A stretch of 64,000 bases of DNA, taken from assembly GCA_015350385.1 (NCBI GenBank), contig WNKI01000001.1:5752830-5816829 (forward strand). Reading direction: 5' to 3'. This document shows positions 31,999 through 40,375 of the stretch, piece by piece; positions within the stretch are counted from its first letter, which is position 1, and every line of letters starts with the position of its first letter. The translations under genes and the position numbers were made by a program. The notes below the pieces were generated by a model that was not told where the DNA came from, did not search any database, and was given only the letters and a program-made list of their open reading frames with translations. The DNA comes from Aculops lycopersici. Lineage: Eukaryota; Arthropoda; Arachnida; Trombidiformes; Eriophyidae.

Positions 31999-32630
31999 TC
32001 TTGGGCCTCAAAGTTGGAGAAATTAATATTTCTGACATGACCAATTGACAAAATTATCAAGCAACTATCGTTATCGGTCATCAATTAGTTATGATTGGGC
32101 ACATATTGCTCACGTGTAAATTATTTACAGCAAAAAACATGGATGCTAATCGGATTCTGTTGCTATTCGGTTATTTTTATTCATAATTGACCCCGCAACA
32201 AGTGTTATCATTCGCTAATAACTGGAGGTCGCTGAAAAATAGACAGTCTGTCTGAGGAAAACAAAAATGTTATTAGTTGTTGGACATAGATCTATTATCT
32301 CCATTAGCCGACAATAACCGGCATTCGACGCGTTGGGTCCGAGCAGATTCGAGCAATATCTCTTATGTCGTTCAACAGTGTACGAGTTGATCTGGGTGGC
32401 AACATAGTACTTCACAAGCCGAGCTCCTGTTGGTTCTAGACGACACTTCTACTACGAATGGTAAGCTTGATGAGCTACATATATCAGACGATTGTTTGGC
32501 CATAACAAGGATTCTATAGACGATCAACCTGATCAAACTAGTAATTCGACGCCACAAAACTCACATAGAGGATTACTTAAACGAAGACAACACTTGACAA
32601 TTGTGTTATTTGCGAACAATAGCCAGCAAT
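31999..32630. other. Intergenic region
   Basis: About 630 AT-rich bases with no supported gene. It probably contains the promoter of the secreted peptide gene. Confidence 0.5.
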
Positions 32631-33056
32631 ATGTACTTATTCAAGAAACTTAGGGTGATACTAATCCTAGTAGGTGTATCGCTATTGATTGCACAAACAT
32701 TCATGACAGCCCTATCAAAACCAACGGACCGGATGCAAAGATCCACAAGCCTGTCCAAGGAGTCAGTTACACCCCCGCCAGCAAGTGGCGAGCCAGTTGG
32801 AGTTATGCAGAATCTTTGTCGACATAAGGGAAAGTTTTGTGAGATAATTTGCAAGAACAATCCCTCTGAGGGTGGCAAGATGTGCAAGTAAGTATTGCGA
32901 GAGAAAATCTTTACCTATCGTGACTCGAGTGAGTTAATATAAGATCTTGACGCTAATTGACCAATTCGAATCTCCTATCTCAACCCATCTAGTTGCGATG
33001 GATATGCTTTGCGCGGCAATTGCCCAAACCTAGGAAACTGTAATGTGAGATTTTAA
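32631..33056 (+). CDS. Secreted cysteine-rich peptide precursor, two exons
   Basis: A predicted 106-residue secreted precursor. Exon 1 (32631-32887) encodes a basic N-terminus and a strong hydrophobic signal segment (VILILVGVSLLIAQTF, residues about 9-24), an S/T/P-rich proregion (to about residue 65) and the first four cysteines. It ends at a GTAAGT donor in phase 2. Exon 2 (32993-33056) follows ACCCATCTAG, restores the frame and adds three cysteines before TAA. Cysteine spacing is C-x6-C-x3-C-x10-C-x-C-x8-C-x5-C. Seven cysteines is an odd number, so one may be free or link two chains. I do not recognise a family. It could be a neuropeptide-like, antimicrobial or salivary effector peptide. 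The exon join is inferred from good splice sites and continued cysteine-rich coding. Confidence 0.7.
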
Positions 33057-33288
33057 TCTCAAACCCAAAGTACAATGGTTGAAGACTATGGGAAATGACT
33101 GTAACAACAAGCTCCAGAAACGATAAATCTAGACCACCTAAAAGATGAAGTAGTAGTAATGTAATATGTATAAATGTGTCTATTTTGCAAACTCCGTCGG
33201 GGATAACTTTTGTCTAGTTACTATACTTTGAAAATATAACAATCTATTTAATATTGATTTATGATTGATTGTATTATATCCAGCATCA

Positions 33289-34076
33289 TCAAACATAACC
33301 ATAGTAGAACCTCTCCCTGTAGGATTGCTTTAAATCTTGACTACCATTTAATGCCCTCCTACCGAAGGGTTCGAGATCGTTATAACAGCCAACAAAGACC
33401 TTCTCCACTATGTTTCTAATAATCTCTGAATCGACATCTGGTGCGGCAGCTTGTACTGATCTTTGGGCAACTTCGCTTACACATTCTTGGTGAGTTCCCT
33501 TGAAATCGAACCTCCCTCTAGAACCGGGAAACTGGACTTTGTCTGCCAAAGAGCAAAATGTCAAATTTGCAGCTCGTATCTGTAAGATTGGGATAGGATG
33601 CTCGGTTTGTATTCAGCTTTCATTAGGTTATTACAAGGATGTTTGTTGCTAATGCTACTCACCTCAGAACAAGCCAAATGCTCTAGATTGTTGTAGTCAA
33701 ATTTAGCTCTACAATAGTCGAACATGTGTATCATTTCATGAACCATTGCCGTCAAGAGTCGGTTCTTGTTAATCGATTTGTTTTGACAAATTATGATTTG
33801 GTTGGCATCAGGATCAAATCCAGCCTCACAGCCTTGGCATTCTTCGCAAGATACATGTCTGAGTAGATTAAAATCGCATCCATACTTCCTCATGGCGCCG
33901 GTAAGAAGCCTGATCTCATCTGACTGATTGTAGACATCAATCACAGCTCTCTCGCAATCCATTCTCCTTTTTATTTCATTGTATCCAACAAACATATTCG
34001 TAAAGATTCGCAGCGCCCTTTTATTGTCGGGATCCGGAAATCGATCCGGAAAATATTTGCGCAATTCATCCTTCAT
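33289..34076 (-). CDS. ATP23: Mitochondrial inner membrane protease ATP23, two exons
   Basis: Metalloprotease of the intermembrane space; in yeast it matures Atp6 and helps assemble the ATP synthase Fo part. Exon 1 (33663-34076, 138 codons) carries the paired cysteines SCEECQGCEAGFD and the zinc site HEMIH at 113-117, followed by DYCRAKFDYNNLEHLACSE. It ends at a GTGAGT donor. Exon 2 (33289-33579), after TCTTACAG, resumes in phase 0 with IRAANLTFCSLAD, matching the family's ACSEVRAANL junction. The end has the expected VFVGCYNDLEPFGR and ERFYYGYV. The total is 234 residues (human 246). The 83-bp intron is inferred; both sides match the family. Confidence 0.95.
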
Positions 34077-34513
34077 GTTAATATATTATAAGAGTCTATA
34101 ATCGGTCAATAGCGGAACGAGTTTGTTGAAAATTAGGTTTGTTTATTTTTTGAACGCGTGCGGAGCATGTGACGTCCTCGCGCAAACGAGTCCAAGTCCA
34201 TCGCACTTTCAGAATTCCGAGTTCGAAGAGCTATAGTCTAACATGACTCTAAATGCAGATTTGAGTTATTTCCTCTAAACTTCGCAGCACTATCAAAAAT
34301 GATTACATGATCAGTTAAGAAGGCAAGTTGTTTTTTGCCTTCGAGAGATATGAACTTGTAGGAACTAAGCATAACAGTCCTGCTTTTATCGAGTTTTGAA
34401 AAGATGACATTGTGCGGCGATTCAGTTTATTTATTACAATGAATCATGGTGATTTGCAGGGAATAGTTGATGTTGAATGCAGATCAAGTAATTGCATCTA
34501 ATCATTTTGTATT
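34077..34513. other. Intergenic region between ATP23 and MCMBP
   Basis: Contains the ATP23 promoter area, with a GC-rich patch and a TGACGT CRE half-site at 34170-34175. No gene seen. Confidence 0.5.
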
Positions 34514-36181
34514 TTAGGAATTTATGATAGAGTTGGTTGGAAAATGACGCTGACTCAGTCTCTCGTTTCTCGTAGATTCCATTTTGCATGTTTCCTTCCA
34601 GATCTCTGGCGTAAGAGATGTCTCACCACGACTAATTGTAAGATAACGGGCAAGAGTCATGTATGACGATAAGTCGTCGGCAGAAAATATGGTCCCCGTA
34701 CCCATCATACTGTCGTTCTTTCTCCAGTTAACAAAGTCCTCTTGAATCTGTTTCTGAACATCATCGGGGATTGTATAGTCAGGCACATCACCTAGAGCTG
34801 TTATGTAATAACGGAACATATTTAGGAGATCCTCCGTGAGGAAATCGTCTATTGATTCGCAAGCATATTTGATAGAACTAATAGTTTCGGTATCGTTTTT
34901 CTCTATTGGAATGTGATATGGAACATTTAGAATTGATTTGCCGTCGCTAATAACTAAAATTTTGAGATCAGTGTCTATTTCAACTGAGTGAAAGTTGAAG
35001 TTATAATTATGTCTTTGCCAGCGGATTATATGATTCAACGTTTTAACGTTGTCTGTGCCTTGACTTGTTAGTTGACCCTCGGTGAGAGCAGTCTCATTCA
35101 ACATCAGGTAGAGTCCATCTGGTAACTGCAAAGTTCCAGCTATCATTTTGTTGTTATCGAGGTCCTTTTTGGGCGTGAAGCGAAGGTTGTTTAGATTGGC
35201 GATGGACATGTCAATAGAATGACTATGCGTTGTTATCTTGGATATGAGCTCTCCTAATTTACTGACTAAAAAACTCATCTCTGGCTTGATGCCGCTAATA
35301 CCGACTGTAAACTGGCCTAAAATTGTCACATCTTTCCTTCGTCGTATTCTAGATATAAGAGACATGATGAGGTAATCAGCAGTCAAAGAGTCTCCACCTA
35401 GGAGTTGAGTCAGAATAGTAGATAATCGAGCTCGGGCGAGTTTGATCCTGGTTACATCGAGAGCCTCTCGCGTTACAATCTCAGGTAGCAGAGGATTAGT
35501 ATGAACCAGTTTCCTCAAAGTTCTAACATGTATCCTTGGCACTAATCTATGAGGAAAATCATTGGCTGGCTCAAAATCATTGACAGTTCCAACTACAACA
35601 TCACCTAAGGTGTTATTGTTATTTTCACCGTTACCCGGCGATGGACTCTTATTTGTATGAAGTTCTGAATCATCCTCAAACTCGCTCGGCTCAACTAGTC
35701 CGCCAACTTGAACTATATCGTTTACTCTAAGCAATTCGACAAGTCTAATATCGTATACTTTGATGAGACAAGATCTATTCTTACCATCAGATGGAATGGG
35801 GAAACTCCAATTCACGAGCGAAAAGCTAATTCTGTCGTTCTTCTCCTTCTCTGACTCCCTACCTCCTGAGGAGTTTGATTGGCTATTCTCTTGGGCATCA
35901 GAGCTGAGCGGTTGCTCCTCATCGGATCGACTTTGACCCTCTGGTGTCATAAATTCATTCTTGTTACACTTTCTAACCCACTCATTCTCCCCCGGTATGG
36001 TTATACAGTAGAATATAGTTCTATCGCCAAGTTTGTCTGAGTTGTGCTTACTGTAAATTTCGTTGCCTAGGATATCTTGAATCATACACCTGAACTCAAC
36101 AAATCGCCAATTCTTGGCATTTGGCTCCAGAGTGTCCAGAAACTCATCCACAGTTTTGTCAGTTATATTTCTACCTTCCAT
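34514..36181 (-). CDS. MCMBP: MCM complex-binding protein
   Basis: Binds MCM3-7 and helps supply and unload the replicative helicase; important for sister chromatid cohesion (ETG1 in plants). The protein has 555 residues in one exon (human 642). Visible family marks: FVEFRCMIQDILGNEIY and RTIFYCITIPGENEWVRKC in the N-terminal region, SCLIKVYD-VELLRVNDIVQVGGLVEP, then the AAA-like half with LGGDSLTADYLIMSLISRIRRRKDVTILGQFTVGIS, LPDGLYLMLNETALTEGQL, LNVPYHIPI, and a C-terminal LARYLTISRGETSLTPEIW close to the family consensus. The linker around residues 85-120 is Ser/Glu-rich. Confidence 0.96.
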   Translation of the reverse strand: MEGRNITDKTVDEFLDTLEPNAKNWRFVEFRCMIQDILGNEIYSKHNSDKLGDRTIFYCITIPGENEWVRKCNKNEFMTPEGQSRSDEEQPLSSDAQENSQSNSSGGRESEKEKNDRISFSLVNWSFPIPSDGKNRSCLIKVYDIRLVELLRVNDIVQVGGLVEPSEFEDDSELHTNKSPSPGNGENNNNTLGDVVVGTVNDFEPANDFPHRLVPRIHVRTLRKLVHTNPLLPEIVTREALDVTRIKLARARLSTILTQLLGGDSLTADYLIMSLISRIRRRKDVTILGQFTVGISGIKPEMSFLVSKLGELISKITTHSHSIDMSIANLNNLRFTPKKDLDNNKMIAGTLQLPDGLYLMLNETALTEGQLTSQGTDNVKTLNHIIRWQRHNYNFNFHSVEIDTDLKILVISDGKSILNVPYHIPIEKNDTETISSIKYACESIDDFLTEDLLNMFRYYITALGDVPDYTIPDDVQKQIQEDFVNWRKNDSMMGTGTIFSADDLSSYMTLARYLTISRGETSLTPEIWKETCKMESTRNERLSQRHFPTNSIINS

Positions 36182-38266
36182 TATATTGTCTAAATCTGAT
36201 CTTCAATTTGATTAGTAACAGATTGAAAGCGGAGTTTAGGTGATCTTTTAAGGTTAAAGGGTCAAGGTTGGGTTGGGAATGAGGATAAAAACGTGTTCTA
36301 TACTGTTGGTTTCGGTCCGAACTAGTTGGACTAGTGAAATGAGTTGATGGTGCTTGCTTGATTCTGAGCGCTCCAGTTGAACTAGTTGCTATTTGTTCCT
36401 CTTTCTTGTTCTTAGTATTTGTTAGAATTAGTATTTGTAATCAAGACGAGTTTTTGTTACTTCAAATCAAACCGGTGATTGTATTGGCCCGCTGCTGCTG
36501 ATGCTAGCGGTTTTGCTGGCTGATCTATTGGACAGATTACAATAACAACTTTACTTTACTTTATCTTGCTGTCTCCTCTTTTTCTTCTCAAGGGATGCCT
36601 CTGAAATAGATTAATATAATATAATATGAGTGGTACAATTATAAATATTTAGTTGTTGATAAAAAGCTTATTGATTGGGCAATCAGATAATAATGTCAGT
36701 GTACATTATTAAAGCATGAATGTGTTTTTACAATGGGCGCATCGGATAGAGAGAGAGGGAGAGGGAGAGAGAGAAATGGCGCGCATTGAGTTTCTCCTCT
36801 TCTCACGTGTTGTACTTTCGTTCTTTCTGTGTGTATGAAAGTTGATTCATACACACATTCGTCCATAGAACTCTAAAGAAATTTAAATGGAATTCCCGTC
36901 ATGAAACGAGAGCGACTGTTCCATTCATACATTACCTTATGTAATAACGAGCCAAGTTTTTGCGACATGGCAAAACTTTGATGCACTCGCAATGCCAATC
37001 AGAACCGGGCAGGGTCAATGCCCGAAGAGTTATATGTCGTTCATCACTCTATCTGTCTATCTTTCTCAATTTGACTTGTGTTTTATGTGATACAAACAAA
37101 CATGGCAACAGAGTATCTCAAATTATCAACTAACTATAGATATGATCATCTAAGTGACGACATGAGAGCTCACTAACCGATTTGCATAAATTATGTAAAG
37201 AAAGAGTAAATCAGGAAGTTTTTTGTTGTTAATTTTGCGAATGTCCAGCTTGTTTTTTGGCTCTTTGACTCACTCCGATGTTATGTGGTCCATCCTCGAA
37301 CATAATGTCACAACCTATCGTAGCCACCAGTGGTGGCTACCGCCACCAAAAAGCCACCTCTTAACCACAGCCAGTCAGTTGGACCGAGAGTGACACACTA
37401 GATCTTTCTACTGGTTGTTTGTTGATCACTATCTCCAGTCCGAGTGATGACAAACATTCGTCCAGCTTGAGAGTGGCCAATAAAGCGTCGACAAATTTTC
37501 AGCTATCATTCTATCCATCTGGTGTATAATGTCTATCCAGTTGGCGGTGCTAGCATCGTAGCAAGTCATACTCATCGGACACCAGCAACTGTCTAAATGA
37601 ATGCGCATCAATTAGGAGTCATCTGACTCACTCAGAGGCAGACAGAGAGATAAGCTTGCCGGAGTTAGATCGCAGAAACTAAGCTTCTCGAGCTTGGGAT
37701 GCCATCTAGGTTCTCGAAACAATTCATCTGTCTGATCCGTCAATGATGCCGACACAGTTATATGTAATCATTGAGCCCGCTAATATTTGGCCTCATATTC
37801 CACCATATTCCCTATGTTGTGTCTTTCGTTTTGTATGATGCTGATTTCGTAGCTTAACTCTTCAAAACTTGAGTTTTTCAAAGTTGGCTTTTCAAGTTTC
37901 AAGTCATCAGCAAGAGTCAGAGGTCTTGCTTACAATAGCAAACATATCATGATTATGAAGTAAAATGTAGAGCAAAAATTTTCACCACCTCGATGAGACG
38001 ACATCGAGATCGTGGCCAGTTTTGTGGGCCATTGTAAAAGCACACTCTAAATTGAGCTTGGAATGAACAAAACCGCGAACAATGGCGAACGAAGCCTACA
38101 GCGAGTGGCAGTACAAATGCCGCACAGGTGACTGTAAAATGCTCTGTTTACATTCTGACCACAAGCTGCACTTACGTTTCTGTTATTTATTCCATCTCAA
38201 ATAGGTCATATCAACTCAATCATTTACTTATAAACAATCGTCTATATTGGTTTAAGTACATTGAAT
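36182..38266. other. Gene-poor intergenic region
   Basis: About 2 kb between MCMBP and LIN7 starts. A GA-rich run lies at about 36750-36776. No ORF here looks coding. Confidence 0.5.
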
Positions 38267-38938
38267 ATGAGGAACATGGCCCACGATCACATGCAAGCAG
38301 ATGACATACAAAGTCCAATGATGCAAAACAATCCAGTTTGCACCGAGAGGGATGCCCAGAGAGCGGTGGAACTATTAAGAAAGCTTAGACAACAAGCCAG
38401 TCACCAGAGCTATCGCACCAATCCAGCTGCCGTGGAACAGTTAGACTTCCTAGAAAGAGCTTTGGACAGTGACTTGTTCAAGTCTGTTTGTCAAGTGTAT
38501 GATCAAATATATGATACAGCTAATATATCAGGATCTTCGGAGCTCAAAGCGTCCGCATCAGCCAAAGCGACAGTAGCAGTATTTTCTGCTAGTATTGGTC
38601 ATAGTCACCCTCGAACTGTAGAATTACCTAAAACCGACGAAGGTTTTGGCTTCAACGTCATGTCTTTTGATGGTTCGGCTGTATTTATATCAAGAATTAC
38701 CCAGGGCGGCATAGCCGACAAACACGGTGGCCTACGCCGCGGTGATCAATTGATCTCAATCAACGGAATCAACGTCGAGAACGAGGACCATATCAAAGCT
38801 GTAGAGTTACTTAAAGCCACCAAAGGTCGAGTAATTCTAGTTGTCAAGTATAAACCAGGTTTACTCAATCAGATTGAAGCTAGTTACGCCATCAAACAAC
38901 AACAACAATTGCAGCAACAGCAACAACCGATGCAGTGA
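38267..38938 (+). CDS. LIN7: LIN7/Veli scaffold protein (L27 and PDZ domains)
   Basis: Small scaffold that joins CASK (LIN-2), Mint and MPP proteins and anchors receptors at epithelial junctions and synapses. The product has 223 residues. An L27 domain spans about 28-85 (ERDAQRAVELLRKLRQQ ... FKSVCQVYDQIYD), followed by the conserved SAKATVAVFSASIGHSHPR linker, then a PDZ domain (about 115-200). The PDZ carboxylate loop reads GFGF rather than the usual GLGF, and ISRITQGGIADKHGGLRRGDQLISINGI is typical. A short poly-Q tail (about 209-221) is extra. The ATG at 38267 is the first in frame. Confidence 0.96.
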   Translation: MRNMAHDHMQADDIQSPMMQNNPVCTERDAQRAVELLRKLRQQASHQSYRTNPAAVEQLDFLERALDSDLFKSVCQVYDQIYDTANISGSSELKASASAKATVAVFSASIGHSHPRTVELPKTDEGFGFNVMSFDGSAVFISRITQGGIADKHGGLRRGDQLISINGINVENEDHIKAVELLKATKGRVILVVKYKPGLLNQIEASYAIKQQQQLQQQQQPMQ

Positions 38939-39007
38939 TGCAGACACTTTTTATTGTTTATCACCTTTTATCATGACAATTCAGAACTTATTCCAATGCT
39001 GGACTTT

Positions 39008-39250
39008 TCAATTTCCAGTCTTTCGAATCGACTTCAGGTGCGTAGTACCCCTTTGGCTGACTATGTAACTCTTGTAAGTCTTATGCTGCCATATTAGGAC
39101 ACGATTCCTTGACCAAGCGAAGAATAGAGTCGCCAGAACTATCAATGTAACCGAAAATATAATACCAAACCAAAATGCCAAAGGAACCAGTGAATTGACC
39201 ATGATTCGCCAGAGGGAACTTGAGGTGTCAACAAAGAATGATGATCTCAT
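39008..39250 (-). CDS. Small single-pass membrane protein (80 aa)
   Basis: An ATG-initiated frame with one clear transmembrane helix (VPLAFWFGIIFSVTLIVLAT, about residues 21-45) followed at once by a basic, R/K-rich cytosolic tail. By the positive-inside rule the N-terminus faces the lumen or outside. It starts 152 bases from the divergent 39403 gene. No family recognised. The clean helix and ATG support a real gene, but short length and unknown family keep confidence moderate. Confidence 0.5.
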   Translation of the reverse strand: MRSSFFVDTSSSLWRIMVNSLVPLAFWFGIIFSVTLIVLATLFFAWSRNRVLIWQHKTYKSYIVSQRGTTHLKSIRKTGN

Positions 39251-39402
39251 TCAGATCTAAAAGCATCTCCTGAAGTCTCGGGAAGTTTGATCGTCTGCCG
39301 GCACCAAAAGCGCGCGTCACTCTCAACAACAAGTATGGACAACTGAGCCACATTAAGATCATCAGTCACTTTATCAAATAACTGAATTAAAGTCAAATCA
39401 GA

Positions 39403-40209
39403 ATGGATAAAGATTGCCCCAAGGAGTGTAAACTGTGTCCAGTATACAAATATGGAGTCTTCCTCTTGAACATCGGTGCCATATTTGTGGTATTGTGCAC
39501 ATTAGTCATTTACTGGAAGGAGATTCTCTCCTGTTTCAGGGTTTCCAACAAAGAGGCATCGAACATCACACCAACTCCTGAAAACGATATGTCAGGTGAT
39601 CCTAACATGGTCAACTCTCCAACTGCCGATGAGACTTTGATGAACAACGACAACATCAAAAGAGCCAACCCCGGTGGTACATCTGTGATCATGAATCAGC
39701 AACCCAACATAATACCAATGTTGACCCTAACTGACCCGGTGCAACCCCAATTACTCACGGCAATACCTTCACCTCAAATACTACAACCTTCACCTCAAAT
39801 ACTACAACCTCCACCTCTACTACTTCAGCCCGTTCCATCTCAAATACATCTTAAACGCGATCGTAGGAAAACATCTTCTCCAAACCCTCAAACACATAAA
39901 GCGGGTAAGCAATTGCCCCCGACCACTAAGGGTCCAGCAAAAAATGTTGCTTCAAATAATTCTGATCCGTTTAAGCTGCCTACTCCCGACGAAGATGGAG
40001 CCCTGAAGAGGCAAGAATCAACAGGTTCAAATTATTTCAAGCAAATGATGAAGGGCAAGAAGATAGCTACTTCAATTTCGGAATATGCTTTACTTCGCAA
40101 TAATAACAAAGGAAAGAAGGGTAAAGGAAAGAAGTTTTGGCTGGATGATGAGGAAATCAAGAACAAACGTGCTCGTCACCATCATCACAAGAGACATAGA
40201 GACAAATAA
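39403..40209 (+). CDS. Single-pass membrane protein with long basic tail
   Basis: A 268-residue protein not recognised as a known family. The short N-terminus has CPKECKLCP, then one membrane helix (GVFLLNIGAIFVVLCTLVIYW, about 18-38), then WKEILSCFR, where the cysteine could be palmitoylated. The rest is a low-complexity cytosolic region. It includes an imperfect tandem SPQILQP repeat near 127-140, a proline-rich stretch, and a K/R/H-rich end with KKGKGKK and HHHHKRHR. No signal peptide is apparent, so the topology is probably N-out/C-in. It shares a 152-bp divergent interval with the small membrane protein at 39008-39250. Confidence 0.7.
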   Translation: MDKDCPKECKLCPVYKYGVFLLNIGAIFVVLCTLVIYWKEILSCFRVSNKEASNITPTPENDMSGDPNMVNSPTADETLMNNDNIKRANPGGTSVIMNQQPNIIPMLTLTDPVQPQLLTAIPSPQILQPSPQILQPPPLLLQPVPSQIHLKRDRRKTSSPNPQTHKAGKQLPPTTKGPAKNVASNNSDPFKLPTPDEDGALKRQESTGSNYFKQMMKGKKIATSISEYALLRNNNKGKKGKGKKFWLDDEEIKNKRARHHHHKRHRDK

Positions 40210-40375
40210 ACAGGTCATTTTATAATGATATATAACATTCTATGGATTAAGATTTGAAGCCACATACATCGTCCCGGAAGCGGTGATATTGTGAGTTTGG
40301 GAAGTGGAGATCGGAAGTTTAATAAGTTAATTTTATTGCCGAAGAACATACATTAGTCTAGTACTGTTGATCCAA

